Shown here: positions 35,166-43,185 of the stretch, piece after piece | Numbering within the stretch: position 1 is the stretch's first letter | Layout: every line of letters begins with the position of its first letter | Source: Desulfosporosinus fructosivorans | GTDB lineage: Bacteria > Bacillota > Desulfitobacteriia > Desulfitobacteriales > Desulfitobacteriaceae | Assembly (NCBI RefSeq): GCF_004766045.1 | Contig: NZ_SPQQ01000002.1 | Span: 744,001 to 808,000, forward strand | Direction: 5' to 3' | Length of the DNA stretch: 64,000 nucleotides | The notes under the pieces: generated by a model | What the model saw: only the letters and a program-made list of their open reading frames with translations | Database searches by the model: none | What the model was told of the DNA's origin: nothing | Program-made: the position numbers and the translations under genes

Positions 35166-36098
35166 TCAGCCAATAGTTTTGAATGCCCTGGCCAACGCGG
35201 GGACGATTTTGTTCAGATCGCCAAGGATACCATAGTCGCAGTTTTTGAATATTCTTGCTTCCGGGTCATTGTTGACGGCAACTACGACCTTGGCATCGCG
35301 AATGCCGGACATATGCTGCGGTTGCCCGGAAATGCCCAAGGCAATATAGAGATCAGGTGCGATCTGGTTGTGCGACGAACCTACGACGCTGTGCGAGGTG
35401 AACCAGCGCATATCGTCGCAAACAGGTAACGTACAAGCTGTTTCGGCGTGCATAGCTTCTGCCAGTTCTTCAATAAGCTTCAGATTGTCTTTTGACCCAA
35501 TTCCCAAACCCACACCCACAACTCTGGCGGCAGTCAGCAATCCAGCGCTGTCTTCTCCGGCCTCGATGGTTTCTATCAACCTCAGCGTTAAGCCGGGATC
35601 CACAACAGGTATTAGTTCCACTGGGGTAGGTTGTGTGGAGGATACTTCCATGTCCTCCCCATCATAAATCACGGCCAGAGCGCTCTGAACCTCAACATCT
35701 TCCAAGACCTTGCCTTCTGCCGTGGACCGGCTTACGACAATGCGCTCGCCGTCAGCGGCAAGAGCACGAACGGCGCCGATTAGGGCGGCATTCAGTTTCG
35801 CGGCGACAGCGCCGATTAGCATGCGGCCGACCGGTGCGTCAGACGCCAGCACCAATCTGGGCGCCGCGGCTTCTGCCGCTTCGGCTACTTGAGCAGCATA
35901 CGCTTCCGCAGGAACGCCTTCCGCCGTCTCAAAGCAGAGTACCCGATCAAAGCCCAATCCAGCTATGGTATCCGCCAGAGCGCGCGGACCCACCACAGCC
36001 GCCACAACTTCGCCGCCAAGCTTTTGGGCGGCGTCAAGCATGCCGCCCGCACGACGTTCGTCTATAATAATGATCCAGCTATTCATATTCATATTCAT
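35166..36098 (-). CDS. etfA: Electron transfer flavoprotein alpha subunit (FixB type)
   Basis: 310 residues; GGAG lies seven bases before the ATG. The N-terminal domain is Ala-rich (DAAQKLGGEVVAAVVGPRAL). The FAD domain has VVGVGLGIGSKDNLKLIEEL, then SHSVVGSSHNQIAPDLYIAL and GISGQPQHMSGI, AVNNDPEARIF and YGILGDLNKIVPAL. Compared with the etfA at 3918-4952, the usual VGQTG stretch reads VGSSH, and the early domain is shorter. It is part of the SDR-etfB-etfA-reductase-fixC-fixX operon and is presumably specific for that reductase. Confidence 0.9.
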   Translation of the reverse strand: MNMNMNSWIIIIDERRAGGMLDAAQKLGGEVVAAVVGPRALADTIAGLGFDRVLCFETAEGVPAEAYAAQVAEAAEAAAPRLVLASDAPVGRMLIGAVAAKLNAALIGAVRALAADGERIVVSRSTAEGKVLEDVEVQSALAVIYDGEDMEVSSTQPTPVELIPVVDPGLTLRLIETIEAGEDSAGLLTAARVVGVGLGIGSKDNLKLIEELAEAMHAETACTLPVCDDMRWFTSHSVVGSSHNQIAPDLYIALGISGQPQHMSGIRDAKVVVAVNNDPEARIFKNCDYGILGDLNKIVPALARAFKTIG

Positions 36099-36150
36099 AT
36101 CAATTCTCCTGATTCTCCTTTAATTTACAGGACTACGAGACTGAACATAT

Positions 36151-36882
36151 TCACAGCACGCCATCCGCACGCAGAGCAGCCACTAGCTGTTCGCACGCGG
36201 TCATGGGGTCGCTCCCGTCTATGATTCGCGCAGGAGGCGTATCGGGGAACCTGGTTCCCTTGGAATTGACAGTGGTCTCGGGCGTAAGACCCAGGTCAGC
36301 CAATATAAGCTTTTCCACAGGTTTTTTTCGCGCCGCGAGAACTTCCTTCATGCCTGGCACGTTTTGCTCGGCCCGACTTGCCGACACCGCAAGCACCACA
36401 GGTCCCTTAACTTCAAGCACCTGTGATGCGCTGCCCATCTTGCGCGTCACGCGCAGACAGTCCTGCCCCTTCATTGCCGAAACAACACCGGCCACGGCCG
36501 GCCAACCAAGCTGCCCCGCTAATGCGGAAACCACGCCGTAGTCCCAAGCTGAATCACCTATGAGCACCGCATCAACGCCCTCAACTCGCCGAATTGCAGC
36601 GGCAAGAACCGAGCCCGTTACTGAGCTGTTCACATCCGTCTGGGCGTCAGAGATCATCACGGTGCGCGCTGCACCTCTGGCCGCAGCCCACGCAGCGTCA
36701 CCGTCGTTCACGGTCAGACCGATAACCTCTCCCCCATCAGCTATAGAACAAGCAATTTCCATAGCTGTAGGGTCATCATCGTTTGCCGCCATTTTCACGC
36801 CCTGCCAGTTAACGGTTCCGTCCACTCCCACTCGAGCGTCCTGTGGGTTTCTTGACCATTTAAATACAACGATGATTTTCAT
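36151..36882 (-). CDS. etfB: Electron transfer flavoprotein beta subunit (FixA type)
   Basis: 243 residues. MKIIVVFKWSRNPQDARV at the start, NDDDPTAMEIACSIADGGEV, VLIGDSAWDYGVVSALAGQL and VLAVSASRAEQNVPGMKEVLAARKKP fit the beta subunit. The usual CVKQVPD start is replaced by FKWSRNPQD, and ANDDDPTAMEIA replaces the common NPFDEYAVEEA; both are seen in divergent FixA-type ETFs. AAAAGGAGGAGCCCC precedes the ATG. It pairs with the alpha gene 52 bp downstream. It is part of the GC-rich operon and is not closely related to the etfB at 1089-1958. Confidence 0.9.
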   Translation of the reverse strand: MKIIVVFKWSRNPQDARVGVDGTVNWQGVKMAANDDDPTAMEIACSIADGGEVIGLTVNDGDAAWAAARGAARTVMISDAQTDVNSSVTGSVLAAAIRRVEGVDAVLIGDSAWDYGVVSALAGQLGWPAVAGVVSAMKGQDCLRVTRKMGSASQVLEVKGPVVLAVSASRAEQNVPGMKEVLAARKKPVEKLILADLGLTPETTVNSKGTRFPDTPPARIIDGSDPMTACEQLVAALRADGVL

Positions 36883-36907
36883 GGGGCTCCTCCTTTTACC
36901 TTAATGA

Positions 36908-37666
36908 TCAATGAGCAGTTTGTCCCGCATCCACTGAATAGACAGCGCCCGTCATGAAGGAGGCCATTGGAGAGGCCAGGAAGAGGACGATGCCCACAAT
37001 CTCTTCCGGAGTAGCGATGCGGTTGGCCGCGTTGAACGACTTGATCACTTCTTCCACGGCAGGATCAACCATCCAAGGGGCAGTCATTTCGGTTGCCGTA
37101 AAACCAGGGGCGATTACATTAATGCGAACGTTATCCTTGGCATATTCAAGGGCCGCAGCCTTGGAAAGTCCTGCCGCGCCATGCTTGGCCGCCACATAGG
37201 GGGCCATTCCAGGGTCTGCCACAAGGCTAACCACCGAACCATTGTTGATGATCGAGCCACCGCCCTGCTTCAGCATTTCGGGAATTTCATATTTCATGCA
37301 CAGGAATACTCCCTTGAGGTCGACATCTATGATTTTGTCAAAATCTTCTTCGGTCTGATCCACAATATTGGCCGTCACCGGCAAAAGTCCGGAGTTGTTA
37401 AAGGCCACGTCGAGGCGTCCGTAGGTTTTCACGGTTGTATTGACGATGTTCTGTACATCGGCGGCAACGCTGACATCTCCTTGTATGAAGATGCCTTCGC
37501 CGCCGGCATCCTTAATGCGGGCCAGAGTTTCATCACAGTTGCTGCGTCCGGCTAAGACCACCTTAGCGCCCTGCTCCGCAAAAGCCACGGCCGCCGCTTG
37601 TCCGATACCCGATCGAGCACCGGTGATGAGAACCACTTTCCCAGTAAAGTCGAATAATTGTTTCAT
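36908..37666 (-). CDS. Short-chain dehydrogenase/reductase
   Basis: 252 residues, a classical SDR. The cofactor loop is LITGARSGIGQAAAVAFAEQ, FNNSGLLPV stands in the NNAG position, the catalytic Ser is in INNGSVVSLVADPGM, and the catalytic Tyr and Lys are in YVAAKHGAAGLS. PGFTATEM and the C-terminal SVDAGQTAH complete the fold. The third nucleotide-specific region (LAGRSNCDE) has Arg after Gly, which hints at NADP(H), but this is not decisive. It is the first gene of the GC-rich operon, with AGGAGGG before the ATG. It likely interconverts an alcohol and a ketone in the same path as the FAD-dependent reductase. Confidence 0.93.
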   Translation of the reverse strand: MKQLFDFTGKVVLITGARSGIGQAAAVAFAEQGAKVVLAGRSNCDETLARIKDAGGEGIFIQGDVSVAADVQNIVNTTVKTYGRLDVAFNNSGLLPVTANIVDQTEEDFDKIIDVDLKGVFLCMKYEIPEMLKQGGGSIINNGSVVSLVADPGMAPYVAAKHGAAGLSKAAALEYAKDNVRINVIAPGFTATEMTAPWMVDPAVEEVIKSFNAANRIATPEEIVGIVLFLASPMASFMTGAVYSVDAGQTAH

Positions 37667-37713
37667 GTATTTCCCTCCTAAGTTAAGTTATTTTATTCAC
37701 ATGGACAAGTTAA

Positions 37714-37757
37714 ATTATATTGAGTGAGAATTGGTTTGTCATTGGAGAAACCTCCAA
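37714..37757 (-). promoter_or_regulatory. SigA-type promoter with adjoining palindromic operator for the SDR operon
   Basis: On the minus strand ATGACA (37742-37737), a 17-bp spacer and TATAAT (37719-37714) form a near-consensus vegetative promoter about 47 bp before the SDR start. Touching the -35 box is a perfect palindrome TTGGAG-GTTT-CTCCAA (37742-37757), well placed for an activator or repressor. No -24/-12 element was found here, although the next gene upstream encodes a sigma-54 activator. Confidence 0.75.
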
Positions 37758-37780
37758 ACTTTTTTAGATGCTGTATACAA

Positions 37781-37837
37781 TAAGAAAACACCCTCCAGCG
37801 GAAGAGACCAAAAATGGTCTGCCTCTTTAGAGGGTGC
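37781..37837 (-). terminator. Terminator of the sigma-54 activator gene
   Basis: In the minus direction a two-part stem (CACCCTC with GAGGGTG, and inside it AGACC with GGTCT around an ATTTTT loop) is followed by TTTTCTTATT. It is 34 bp after the stop of the gene at 37871 and before the SDR promoter, so the two are transcribed separately. Confidence 0.8.
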
Positions 37838-37870
37838 TATATCCATATTACTGAATTGATTGAGGTAATA

Positions 37871-39844
37871 TTAAAGGCCATAGTGTCTGATTTTGCGATA
37901 AAGGGTCGCCCGGCTTAAGCCTAGAGACCGAGCGGCATCGGAAACATTATGGCCGGACTTCTGCAAAGCTTGCCGGATACTTTCCATCTCCGGATGAGGA
38001 GCTGGTTCTTTTTCGCTCGGTGCTGGGGTGAGCCGGATTTCTTCGGGCAGGTTTTCTAGCCGGATGACGCCGTCGCAGGCGAGGCTGGCGGCATAAGTCA
38101 GACAATTTAGTAATTGCCGTACATTTCCGGGCCAGGAATACTGCAGCAGGATGGTTTTGGCTGCTCGGTTCAAGGTTGGGGAAGGGATTTCGCGCTTTTG
38201 AGCGAGAGCGGACAGGAAATGGTCGCTCAGAAGTAGAATATCTTGCCCGCGTTCCCGTAAGGGTGGAATGACGATTTTGAAAATGGCCAGCCGATAATAC
38301 AAATCTTCCCGAAACAGGCCCTTTTTCATGAGGTCAAACAAATTTCTGTTGGATGCGGCGATAAGCTGAAAGTCCGCCTGGATGGAGCGTGTGCCGCCGA
38401 CCCGTACAATTTGTTTCTCTTCCAAGACGCGCAACAGGATCGGCTGGAGTTCCAAGGGTAGGTCGCCAATTTCATCCAGAAACAAGGTGCCGTTACCTGC
38501 GTACTCGATTTTACCTTGGCGTCCTTGACGTTCCGCCCCGGTGAACGAACCGCCCTCATAACCGAACAATTCGCTTTCGGCTAAGGTTTTAGGGATGGCT
38601 CCGCAGTTTACGGCGACGAACGGGCAGTTAGGGCGGCTAATACTATGGATAGCCCGCGCGAAAAGCTCTTTGCCGGTTCCACTTTCCCCTTGAAGCAAGA
38701 TATTGGATTCGCACCCAGCAAAACGTCTGGTCAAGGAGACGGTTTCTCGGATCGGTGCGGAAGAGCCAATGATAGCCGCGAAGGCATCGCCGTTTGTGGT
38801 GGCATGGGTCGTCTTGGCGCGTTTCATGACGATGAGGCAGCCGAATCGGCTGCCTTGTTGATCTTTGATAGGACGGACCGAGCATTGGCGTGTACCAAGC
38901 TTGGGTATGACTATCTCAGTATTGGACAAGGGCTGGCCGGATTTCAGCGCTTTCTTTATCTTGGACTGGTCGCCAAAGAGGCTGTCGAGTGGCCGGCCAA
39001 TCAAGCTGCTGCCCATATGCCGGAACAAAGAGACCGCAGCTTGGTTCACATAGATTATGAATCCCTGGCCGTCGATTGTGATCAGCGCTTCATCCGAAAC
39101 CTCATTAGTGGCTTTATCCATTTCCTTATACATGGTAAGCTGAAATTCTTTCTGAATAAGCGCGGCGATCGAAGCGGCGAGGCTTAAATTCAAAGAATTC
39201 ACACATTGATAATTGACAGTAGCGATGCTCAGAATTCCGGCTAAGTTGTCTTTGATATCGAAAATAGGGGCGGAAGAACTGGCGACGGTGTGAAAATCGT
39301 CAAGGTAAATTTCCGGTCCGCAGACTTGAATAGGCCGTTTCAGTACTGGGACTAGGGACATGGCGGAAGTGCCAATCGTTTGCTCGTTCCAAACCGTGCC
39401 CGGCACTAAATTGAAACTCTCGTAGGCAATTTTGTTGTTCTCCCCAAGCATAGTGAGCAGAAAGACGCCGTTGGGGTCGGAAAGAAGAACGTCGTAGTTG
39501 ACATGCAACAAAGGCTCAAATTGGCGCAAACTGGAAAGAGTGGCGTTAATAAGACTACGGTTTTCGACGAGCAGATTTTCCATATCCGCTTTGGGAATGA
39601 CCGGGCTCGTTCGCGGGGATTGATTGACCTCGAGTCCATAATTGCGGGAACGAATCCAGGAGTCTATAATTTCCGGCTGGACAAGGTCGACTTCTGACGG
39701 GTTGGCAACCCCTTTGAGTATCTCCAGTTTTAATTGTTTGACCCGTTCGATGTAGATCTTATCTTCGGTTCGAATGGTCTGGTCGAAGACAGATTTTTCG
39801 CTGTTGCGGATGATCGAACTGAGCATTAAATCCGTGTTATTCAT
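37871..39844 (-). CDS. Sigma-54-dependent activator, AcoR-like, with GSFTGA loop
   Basis: 657 residues. N-terminal GAF-like sensor (about 70-215), PAS (about 245-345, VSDEALITIDGQGFIIYVNQ), AAA+ (about 365-590) with Walker A GESGTGKE and Walker B TLFLDEIGDLP, and a Fis-type C-terminus SLGLSRATLYRKIRHYGL. The sigma-54 contact loop reads GSFTGA instead of GAFTGA; the Ala-to-Ser change is uncommon and may alter its strength. The ribosome binding site is AGGAGGAG. The only -24/-12 promoter nearby is at 40099-40115, in front of the divergent PucR-type gene, so that gene is the expected target. GC content is intermediate between the operon and the chromosome. Confidence 0.92.
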   Translation of the reverse strand: MNNTDLMLSSIIRNSEKSVFDQTIRTEDKIYIERVKQLKLEILKGVANPSEVDLVQPEIIDSWIRSRNYGLEVNQSPRTSPVIPKADMENLLVENRSLINATLSSLRQFEPLLHVNYDVLLSDPNGVFLLTMLGENNKIAYESFNLVPGTVWNEQTIGTSAMSLVPVLKRPIQVCGPEIYLDDFHTVASSSAPIFDIKDNLAGILSIATVNYQCVNSLNLSLAASIAALIQKEFQLTMYKEMDKATNEVSDEALITIDGQGFIIYVNQAAVSLFRHMGSSLIGRPLDSLFGDQSKIKKALKSGQPLSNTEIVIPKLGTRQCSVRPIKDQQGSRFGCLIVMKRAKTTHATTNGDAFAAIIGSSAPIRETVSLTRRFAGCESNILLQGESGTGKELFARAIHSISRPNCPFVAVNCGAIPKTLAESELFGYEGGSFTGAERQGRQGKIEYAGNGTLFLDEIGDLPLELQPILLRVLEEKQIVRVGGTRSIQADFQLIAASNRNLFDLMKKGLFREDLYYRLAIFKIVIPPLRERGQDILLLSDHFLSALAQKREIPSPTLNRAAKTILLQYSWPGNVRQLLNCLTYAASLACDGVIRLENLPEEIRLTPAPSEKEPAPHPEMESIRQALQKSGHNVSDAARSLGLSRATLYRKIRHYGL

Positions 39845-39875
39845 ACAACTCCTCCTGGTGAGCCTTGTTATACGT

Positions 39876-39954
39876 GAAACGTTTCCTCGTGGAATGAGAC
39901 AGTGTTAAAGTTATTATATAGCATGAAAAGGGGATCCTTCAATACAAATTGTAT
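39876..39954. promoter_or_regulatory. Two palindromes, candidate activator sites
   Basis: GAAACGTTTC (39876-39885) and ATACAAATTGTAT (39942-39954) are perfect palindromes in the 340-bp gap between the divergent sigma-54 activator and PucR-type genes. They lie about 215 and 150 bp upstream of the -24 element at 40099, a normal range for enhancer-like sites. Which, if either, is bound is unknown. Confidence 0.45.
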
Positions 39955-40098
39955 CAAACAAAATAAGAAATACTACTTAATATGAGAATGGTATTTGTTT
40001 TCCGGCAGAATTTGAGATTGCTTTGAGAAGATCGAGACTAGAATAAAAAATATTCTAAAGCTAGCCTGTTTTAATGCCATTTAGAGCCTTTTTATAAA

Positions 40099-40115
40099 TT
40101 GGCATGACTTTTGCA
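40099..40115 (+). promoter_or_regulatory. Sigma-54 promoter of the PucR-type gene
   Basis: TTGGCATGACTTTTGCA matches TGGCAY-N5-TTGCA with GG and GC ten bases apart. It is 70 bp upstream of the start at 40185, giving a leader of about 55 nt. Confidence 0.85.
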
Positions 40116-40184
40116 ACTAAATAAAAGAATCAAGTATTAAGTGAAATAAAGATTGATGTGTGTTGGCAGAAAGGGGATGGCGCC

Positions 40185-41381
40185 ATGTCGGTTGCTTATG
40201 AGGATATCTATCAATTAGTCGACGGTACGCTCGATAGAGGATTACCTTATGTGGGCTCTCACCTGGAAAAGATAATTGGCCGGCAGATCATAGTCACTGA
40301 TTGTAGTGGGTTCATTCACTATCCGTACATTTCGCTCAGTATCAAAAAACATATCGACGATTCCTTTGTCACGCTCCCCAGCCTTACTAAGAACGACTAT
40401 CTTTATTCTGAAACGGAGAAATGCTTGTATTATCGTATCCTATGTAGCGATTCCAGCGCGTATATCCTTGTCAGGGACCTTCCCGCCTCCCAGGTCCCAC
40501 TGACCCTCACAACTCTGAAACAAGCTAAACTAGCTGTTAAATGTTATTTTTCCCAAATGGATCAAACGAAGAAAGATACGGTCATCTTCGAACGGGAAAT
40601 GTACGAATATCTCTTTGGCCAAAGCATAGCCAACGTAGCCGATATCCTAACGCTTGGCAACTACCGTTTAGCTTCGGATCGCGTTTATTACGTCGATGTC
40701 ATGGCGGTACGTGATGTGAAAAGCAGTGAGCAGTGGACCGCGATCGTGTCCTATTCCCGTGAATTTCTAAAGCGGGTTGCTCCAGAAGCTTTCATGGTCA
40801 GCGGGCCGCGGCTCGCGGTGTATATCTTGCCGGCCGGGCCGAAAGCGGTGGGAATTGAGCCTTACAAAAACGCTTTAGAAAAAAATTACCAAGTCGCCGC
40901 ATCCTTCGGCCGAGGCCAGCCTCATCCGCTTTACAACCTGCGAAGAAGCTGCGATGAAGCACGCATCGCCCTCAACTATCCCCATGTTATGGGAACCAAG
41001 GCCGAAAGCCAATATTTCTCAGATCTCGGGATTTTTACCCCTCTTTTCTCTCAGGAACTGGAGATCGTAAAAATGTTCTGCCGGAATACGCTGGAACCAC
41101 TCCTCAGCTATGATACGAAGAATGAAAGCAGCTTGCTACCGACGCTCACAGAACTGGTAAATTCAAATTTCAACCTGAAAGAAACGGCTAAGAATTTGTT
41201 CATACACGTCAATACGCTCTATTATCGCATCAATAGGATTGAGCAGCTTCTCAGGGTGGATCTGTCTCTAATGAGTACGCGCGTCAATCTTTTTACAGTA
41301 TTCAAGTCCTGGGCTTTGCTTCACATGAGCGGGCTTTGGGATTGGTCTCCAGGATTGCGACAGAATTCACTTAAGAAGTAG
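40185..41381 (+). CDS. PucR/CdaR-type transcriptional regulator
   Basis: 398 residues from the ATG at 40185, preceded by AAGGGGATG at good distance; an upstream ATG at 40158 lacks a ribosome binding site. The middle has the GGDEF-like CdaR region (about 150-260). The C-terminal part has the PucR helix-turn-helix: LLPTLTELVNSNFNLKETA then LFIHVNTLYYRINRIEQLL. The first 120 residues are a diverged sensor domain. It is transcribed from a sigma-54 promoter away from the SDR-ETF operon, and is probably a second-level regulator of it. The effector is unknown. Confidence 0.87.
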   Translation: MSVAYEDIYQLVDGTLDRGLPYVGSHLEKIIGRQIIVTDCSGFIHYPYISLSIKKHIDDSFVTLPSLTKNDYLYSETEKCLYYRILCSDSSAYILVRDLPASQVPLTLTTLKQAKLAVKCYFSQMDQTKKDTVIFEREMYEYLFGQSIANVADILTLGNYRLASDRVYYVDVMAVRDVKSSEQWTAIVSYSREFLKRVAPEAFMVSGPRLAVYILPAGPKAVGIEPYKNALEKNYQVAASFGRGQPHPLYNLRRSCDEARIALNYPHVMGTKAESQYFSDLGIFTPLFSQELEIVKMFCRNTLEPLLSYDTKNESSLLPTLTELVNSNFNLKETAKNLFIHVNTLYYRINRIEQLLRVDLSLMSTRVNLFTVFKSWALLHMSGLWDWSPGLRQNSLKK

Positions 41382-41783
41382 GAAGGCGCAAATGGTGTTT
41401 CTGACCACGCAGCTCGAATGACTCTATTTGAAGAAAAGGAGTTTATTCAGGCCATCACGAGTCGAATGCAGGTTAAGTAAATTAGGCGAGACCAATTTTC
41501 GGAATTCTAAGTGAACTTGATACAACAAAAACGGAAGGCATCTCCATTTGTTCCTCTAAAGATTGTACTATTTTAATGTTTATTCAAGTATCTCTGGCAC
41601 TTCAAAGACCCTTCTTTAATACAAAAATTCAGATTCCACCTCGCGATGGACACCCTTACCCTTGGCTATGTGCTTGGCACTATCCCCGCACTTGGGAGTT
41701 GCACCCGTTAGAATGCGCCCATGCCGGGCGCACTACATAAAGGCACCAGCTTGTTAAACCGATGCCTTGGAAAACAATGATGA
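41382..41783. other. Intergenic scar zone
   Basis: 400 bp with the HxlR tail fragment at 41439-41494 and otherwise no open frame of interest. Near 41640-41760 there is a GC-mixed segment without recognisable coding sequence. Confidence 0.4.
41439..41494 (+). pseudogene. 3' tail of an HxlR-family gene
   Basis: This segment matches 50087-50141, the end of the HxlR gene, at about nine in ten bases. It covers the last codons (EFIQ..TSRMQVK, stop TAA) and the first downstream bases. Only the tail survives; it is a displaced fragment of a relative of the HxlR gene. Confidence 0.75.
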
Positions 41784-42098
41784 CTACGCTAACTCTCTAG
41801 TGAAAAATACTATTCCCGCTCTATCTATATGACTTTTCAATTCTTCATGGTTCAAATGTGAATAATCCACAATATCAAAGAAATATGGCATAGGGCTTTC
41901 TTCCTCTAAAATGGCATGAAGCCTTGATAAAGTTGAAAAGGAAATATCATCTCCCCAAATTGCTATATCCAAATCGGAGCCGGGCTTATAGTTCCCCTTA
42001 GCACGAGATCCAAAAATTGCCGCCTTTTCGATCTCAGAAAATTGCTGCATAGTTGTGATAATATTGTCCAAATCCCCGTCTCGAAGTCCGAAATTCAT
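41784..42098 (-). CDS. MNT-type nucleotidyltransferase (antitoxin-like)
   Basis: 104 residues. The minimal nucleotidyltransferase motif GSRAKGNYKPGSDLDIAI (GSx10DxD, about 30-47) is intact, with a later Asp in FFDIVDYSH. Proteins of this size are the MNT halves of HEPN/MNT toxin-antitoxin pairs, or partners of substrate-binding HEPN proteins, and some transfer AMP to the HEPN toxin. The start overlaps the stop of the HEPN-like gene upstream as ATGA, as in working pairs. That HEPN gene has lost its 5' part (42095-42280), so this antitoxin is probably orphaned. Confidence 0.85.
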   Translation of the reverse strand: MNFGLRDGDLDNIITTMQQFSEIEKAAIFGSRAKGNYKPGSDLDIAIWGDDISFSTLSRLHAILEEESPMPYFFDIVDYSHLNHEELKSHIDRAGIVFFTRELA

Positions 42099-42280
42099 GC
42101 CATGCCCTCCAAAGCAGAAAATAGTTCTTGCAACATTCCATAATAAGTTGTACGAATAAGCTTTTCAGCTTCATTTGTTAAATTTTCATCATAAGTATGG
42201 GCCATAAGATTTCTTTTTTCAAGTGCATCAATCCATACATGCCCATCTGAGGTCCCTCTGGAGAGATAAAACCAGCTGCG
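42095..42280 (-). pseudogene. 5'-truncated HEPN partner of the MNT protein
   Basis: Read on the minus strand from a stop at 42281-42283, the frame gives SDGHVWIDALEKRNLMAH followed by TYDENLTNEAEKLIRTTYYG and the end LQELFSALEGMA, with TGA overlapping the MNT start. This is the C-terminal 60% of a HEPN nucleotidyltransferase-binding protein; the RxxxxH catalytic pair (RNLMAH) is still present. The N-terminal helices are missing, there is no start with a ribosome binding site, and a hairpin lies at the break. It is probably not made. Confidence 0.8.
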
Positions 42281-42306
42281 TTAGATTATTCTACCACAGC
42301 TGGTTT
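42269..42306. repeat. Inverted repeat at the HEPN break point
   Basis: AAACCAGCTG and CAGCTGGTTT form a perfect 10-bp stem with an 18-nt loop. In both directions it is followed by T-rich bases, so it could be a two-way terminator that was brought to the 5' end of the HEPN fragment, or a footprint of the deletion. Confidence 0.6.
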
Positions 42307-42381
42307 CCTTGTGTACCTTATGCAAATTTGAGGCAGCGTTTTGATCATCTTAGTGCTTAATCAATTGGAATCGCTAGCATT

Positions 42382-42567
42382 TCATGGTTGCTTTTTGAAT
42401 ATCGACAAATCTCCTACTTCAATCTCAGAATTCCGCACCAACGATACGAGTTCTTTTACGGTAACCGGCTCGGACAATGTACCAAGCACAACAATATATT
42501 CAGCACTCACGGGCGGTGAGCCTTTAACTCCACAAACCTGAAACCGTCGATTTTTTCCGCCATGCAC
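42382..42567 (-). other. Unrecognised gene fragment
   Basis: A 61-codon frame without a ribosome binding site. Its second half, EYIVVLGTLSEPVTVKELVS followed by VRNSEIEVGDLSIFKKQP, has normal protein composition, while the start looks out of frame with the rest. It is likely the C-terminal piece of a lost gene. I do not recognise the family. Confidence 0.3.
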
Positions 42568-43013
42568 GGGCTAAATTTCCACACGTTTATACTCGCTTGT
42601 ACATTTCCCCCTACCAGGTTCTCTATGACTACTGGTATGCCGGAGGGCTTCCCGTCTCACATAGCGAACTTGACTGTCTTCAACTGCTTGAATTTATTAT
42701 CGATCATAAGCTCAAGCTAGGCGTCCAATATTGTTCCTTAGAAAACAAGCATACTGCTCAAATCTACCAACAAAATTACGGTAAACAAGTGGCTAAGACA
42801 CAGTACTTTTCACCGAAAGACTATTTCTATAAATCAGCTAAAGTGTTCGGCGCGGACATTCCTAAAGCGCTGGGTGTCTTTAAAAAGCAGCGTTACACAA
42901 ACTATTTAGTCAATGACGACTACCAATTTCTCGAATTCCACGTTAAAAAGGTTAAAGCACTCATCAAGTTGGATATTGAAGTAGGGATCTCGTATAATGT
43001 GATGGAAAAATGA
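42564..43013 (+). pseudogene. C-terminal gene fragment, possibly radical SAM family
   Basis: An open frame of about 150 codons without a credible start; the open frame reaches upstream of the TTG at 42597. It reads RLYISPYQVLYDYWYAGGLP, then FIIDHKLKLGVQYCSLENKH, and ends with a Lys-rich segment. The CSLENKH stretch recalls the C-terminal half of some anaerobic radical SAM proteins, but the CxxxCxxC core is absent and my family call is tentative. It is best treated as a 5'-truncated remnant in the scar zone. Confidence 0.4.
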
Positions 43014-43102
43014 GATGACGGGAGTTACCTGCGAGAATTAAGGCTTGATGTGACCACGCCGAAGGAGTTCGACTTGGAGTCAGATATATAAACCTTCAAC
43101 AC

Positions 43103-43139
43103 AAAAAGTCCTTTCCCCAGCAAGAGGAAAGGACTTTTT
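43103..43139. terminator. Bidirectional terminator
   Basis: AAAAAGTCCTTTCC and GGAAAGGACTTTTT form a perfect 14-bp stem with a short loop. It has T-runs in both directions and lies between the plus-strand fragment and the dms operon (minus), serving both. Confidence 0.85.
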
Positions 43140-43185
43140 GTCGTTATACGTTGCATGCACAGTTATTCTGTATGGGTTTCTTAGA

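Noticed and set aside
35633-36067. Long plus-strand frames opposite etfA and other genes of the GC-rich operon
   Set aside because: High GC content gives long antisense frames. The minus-strand proteins are conserved enzymes and the antisense ones are repetitive and Arg/Pro-rich.
38645-39187. 180-codon plus-strand frame inside the sigma-54 activator gene
   Set aside because: Antisense of the conserved sensor and AAA+ regions with no start signal.
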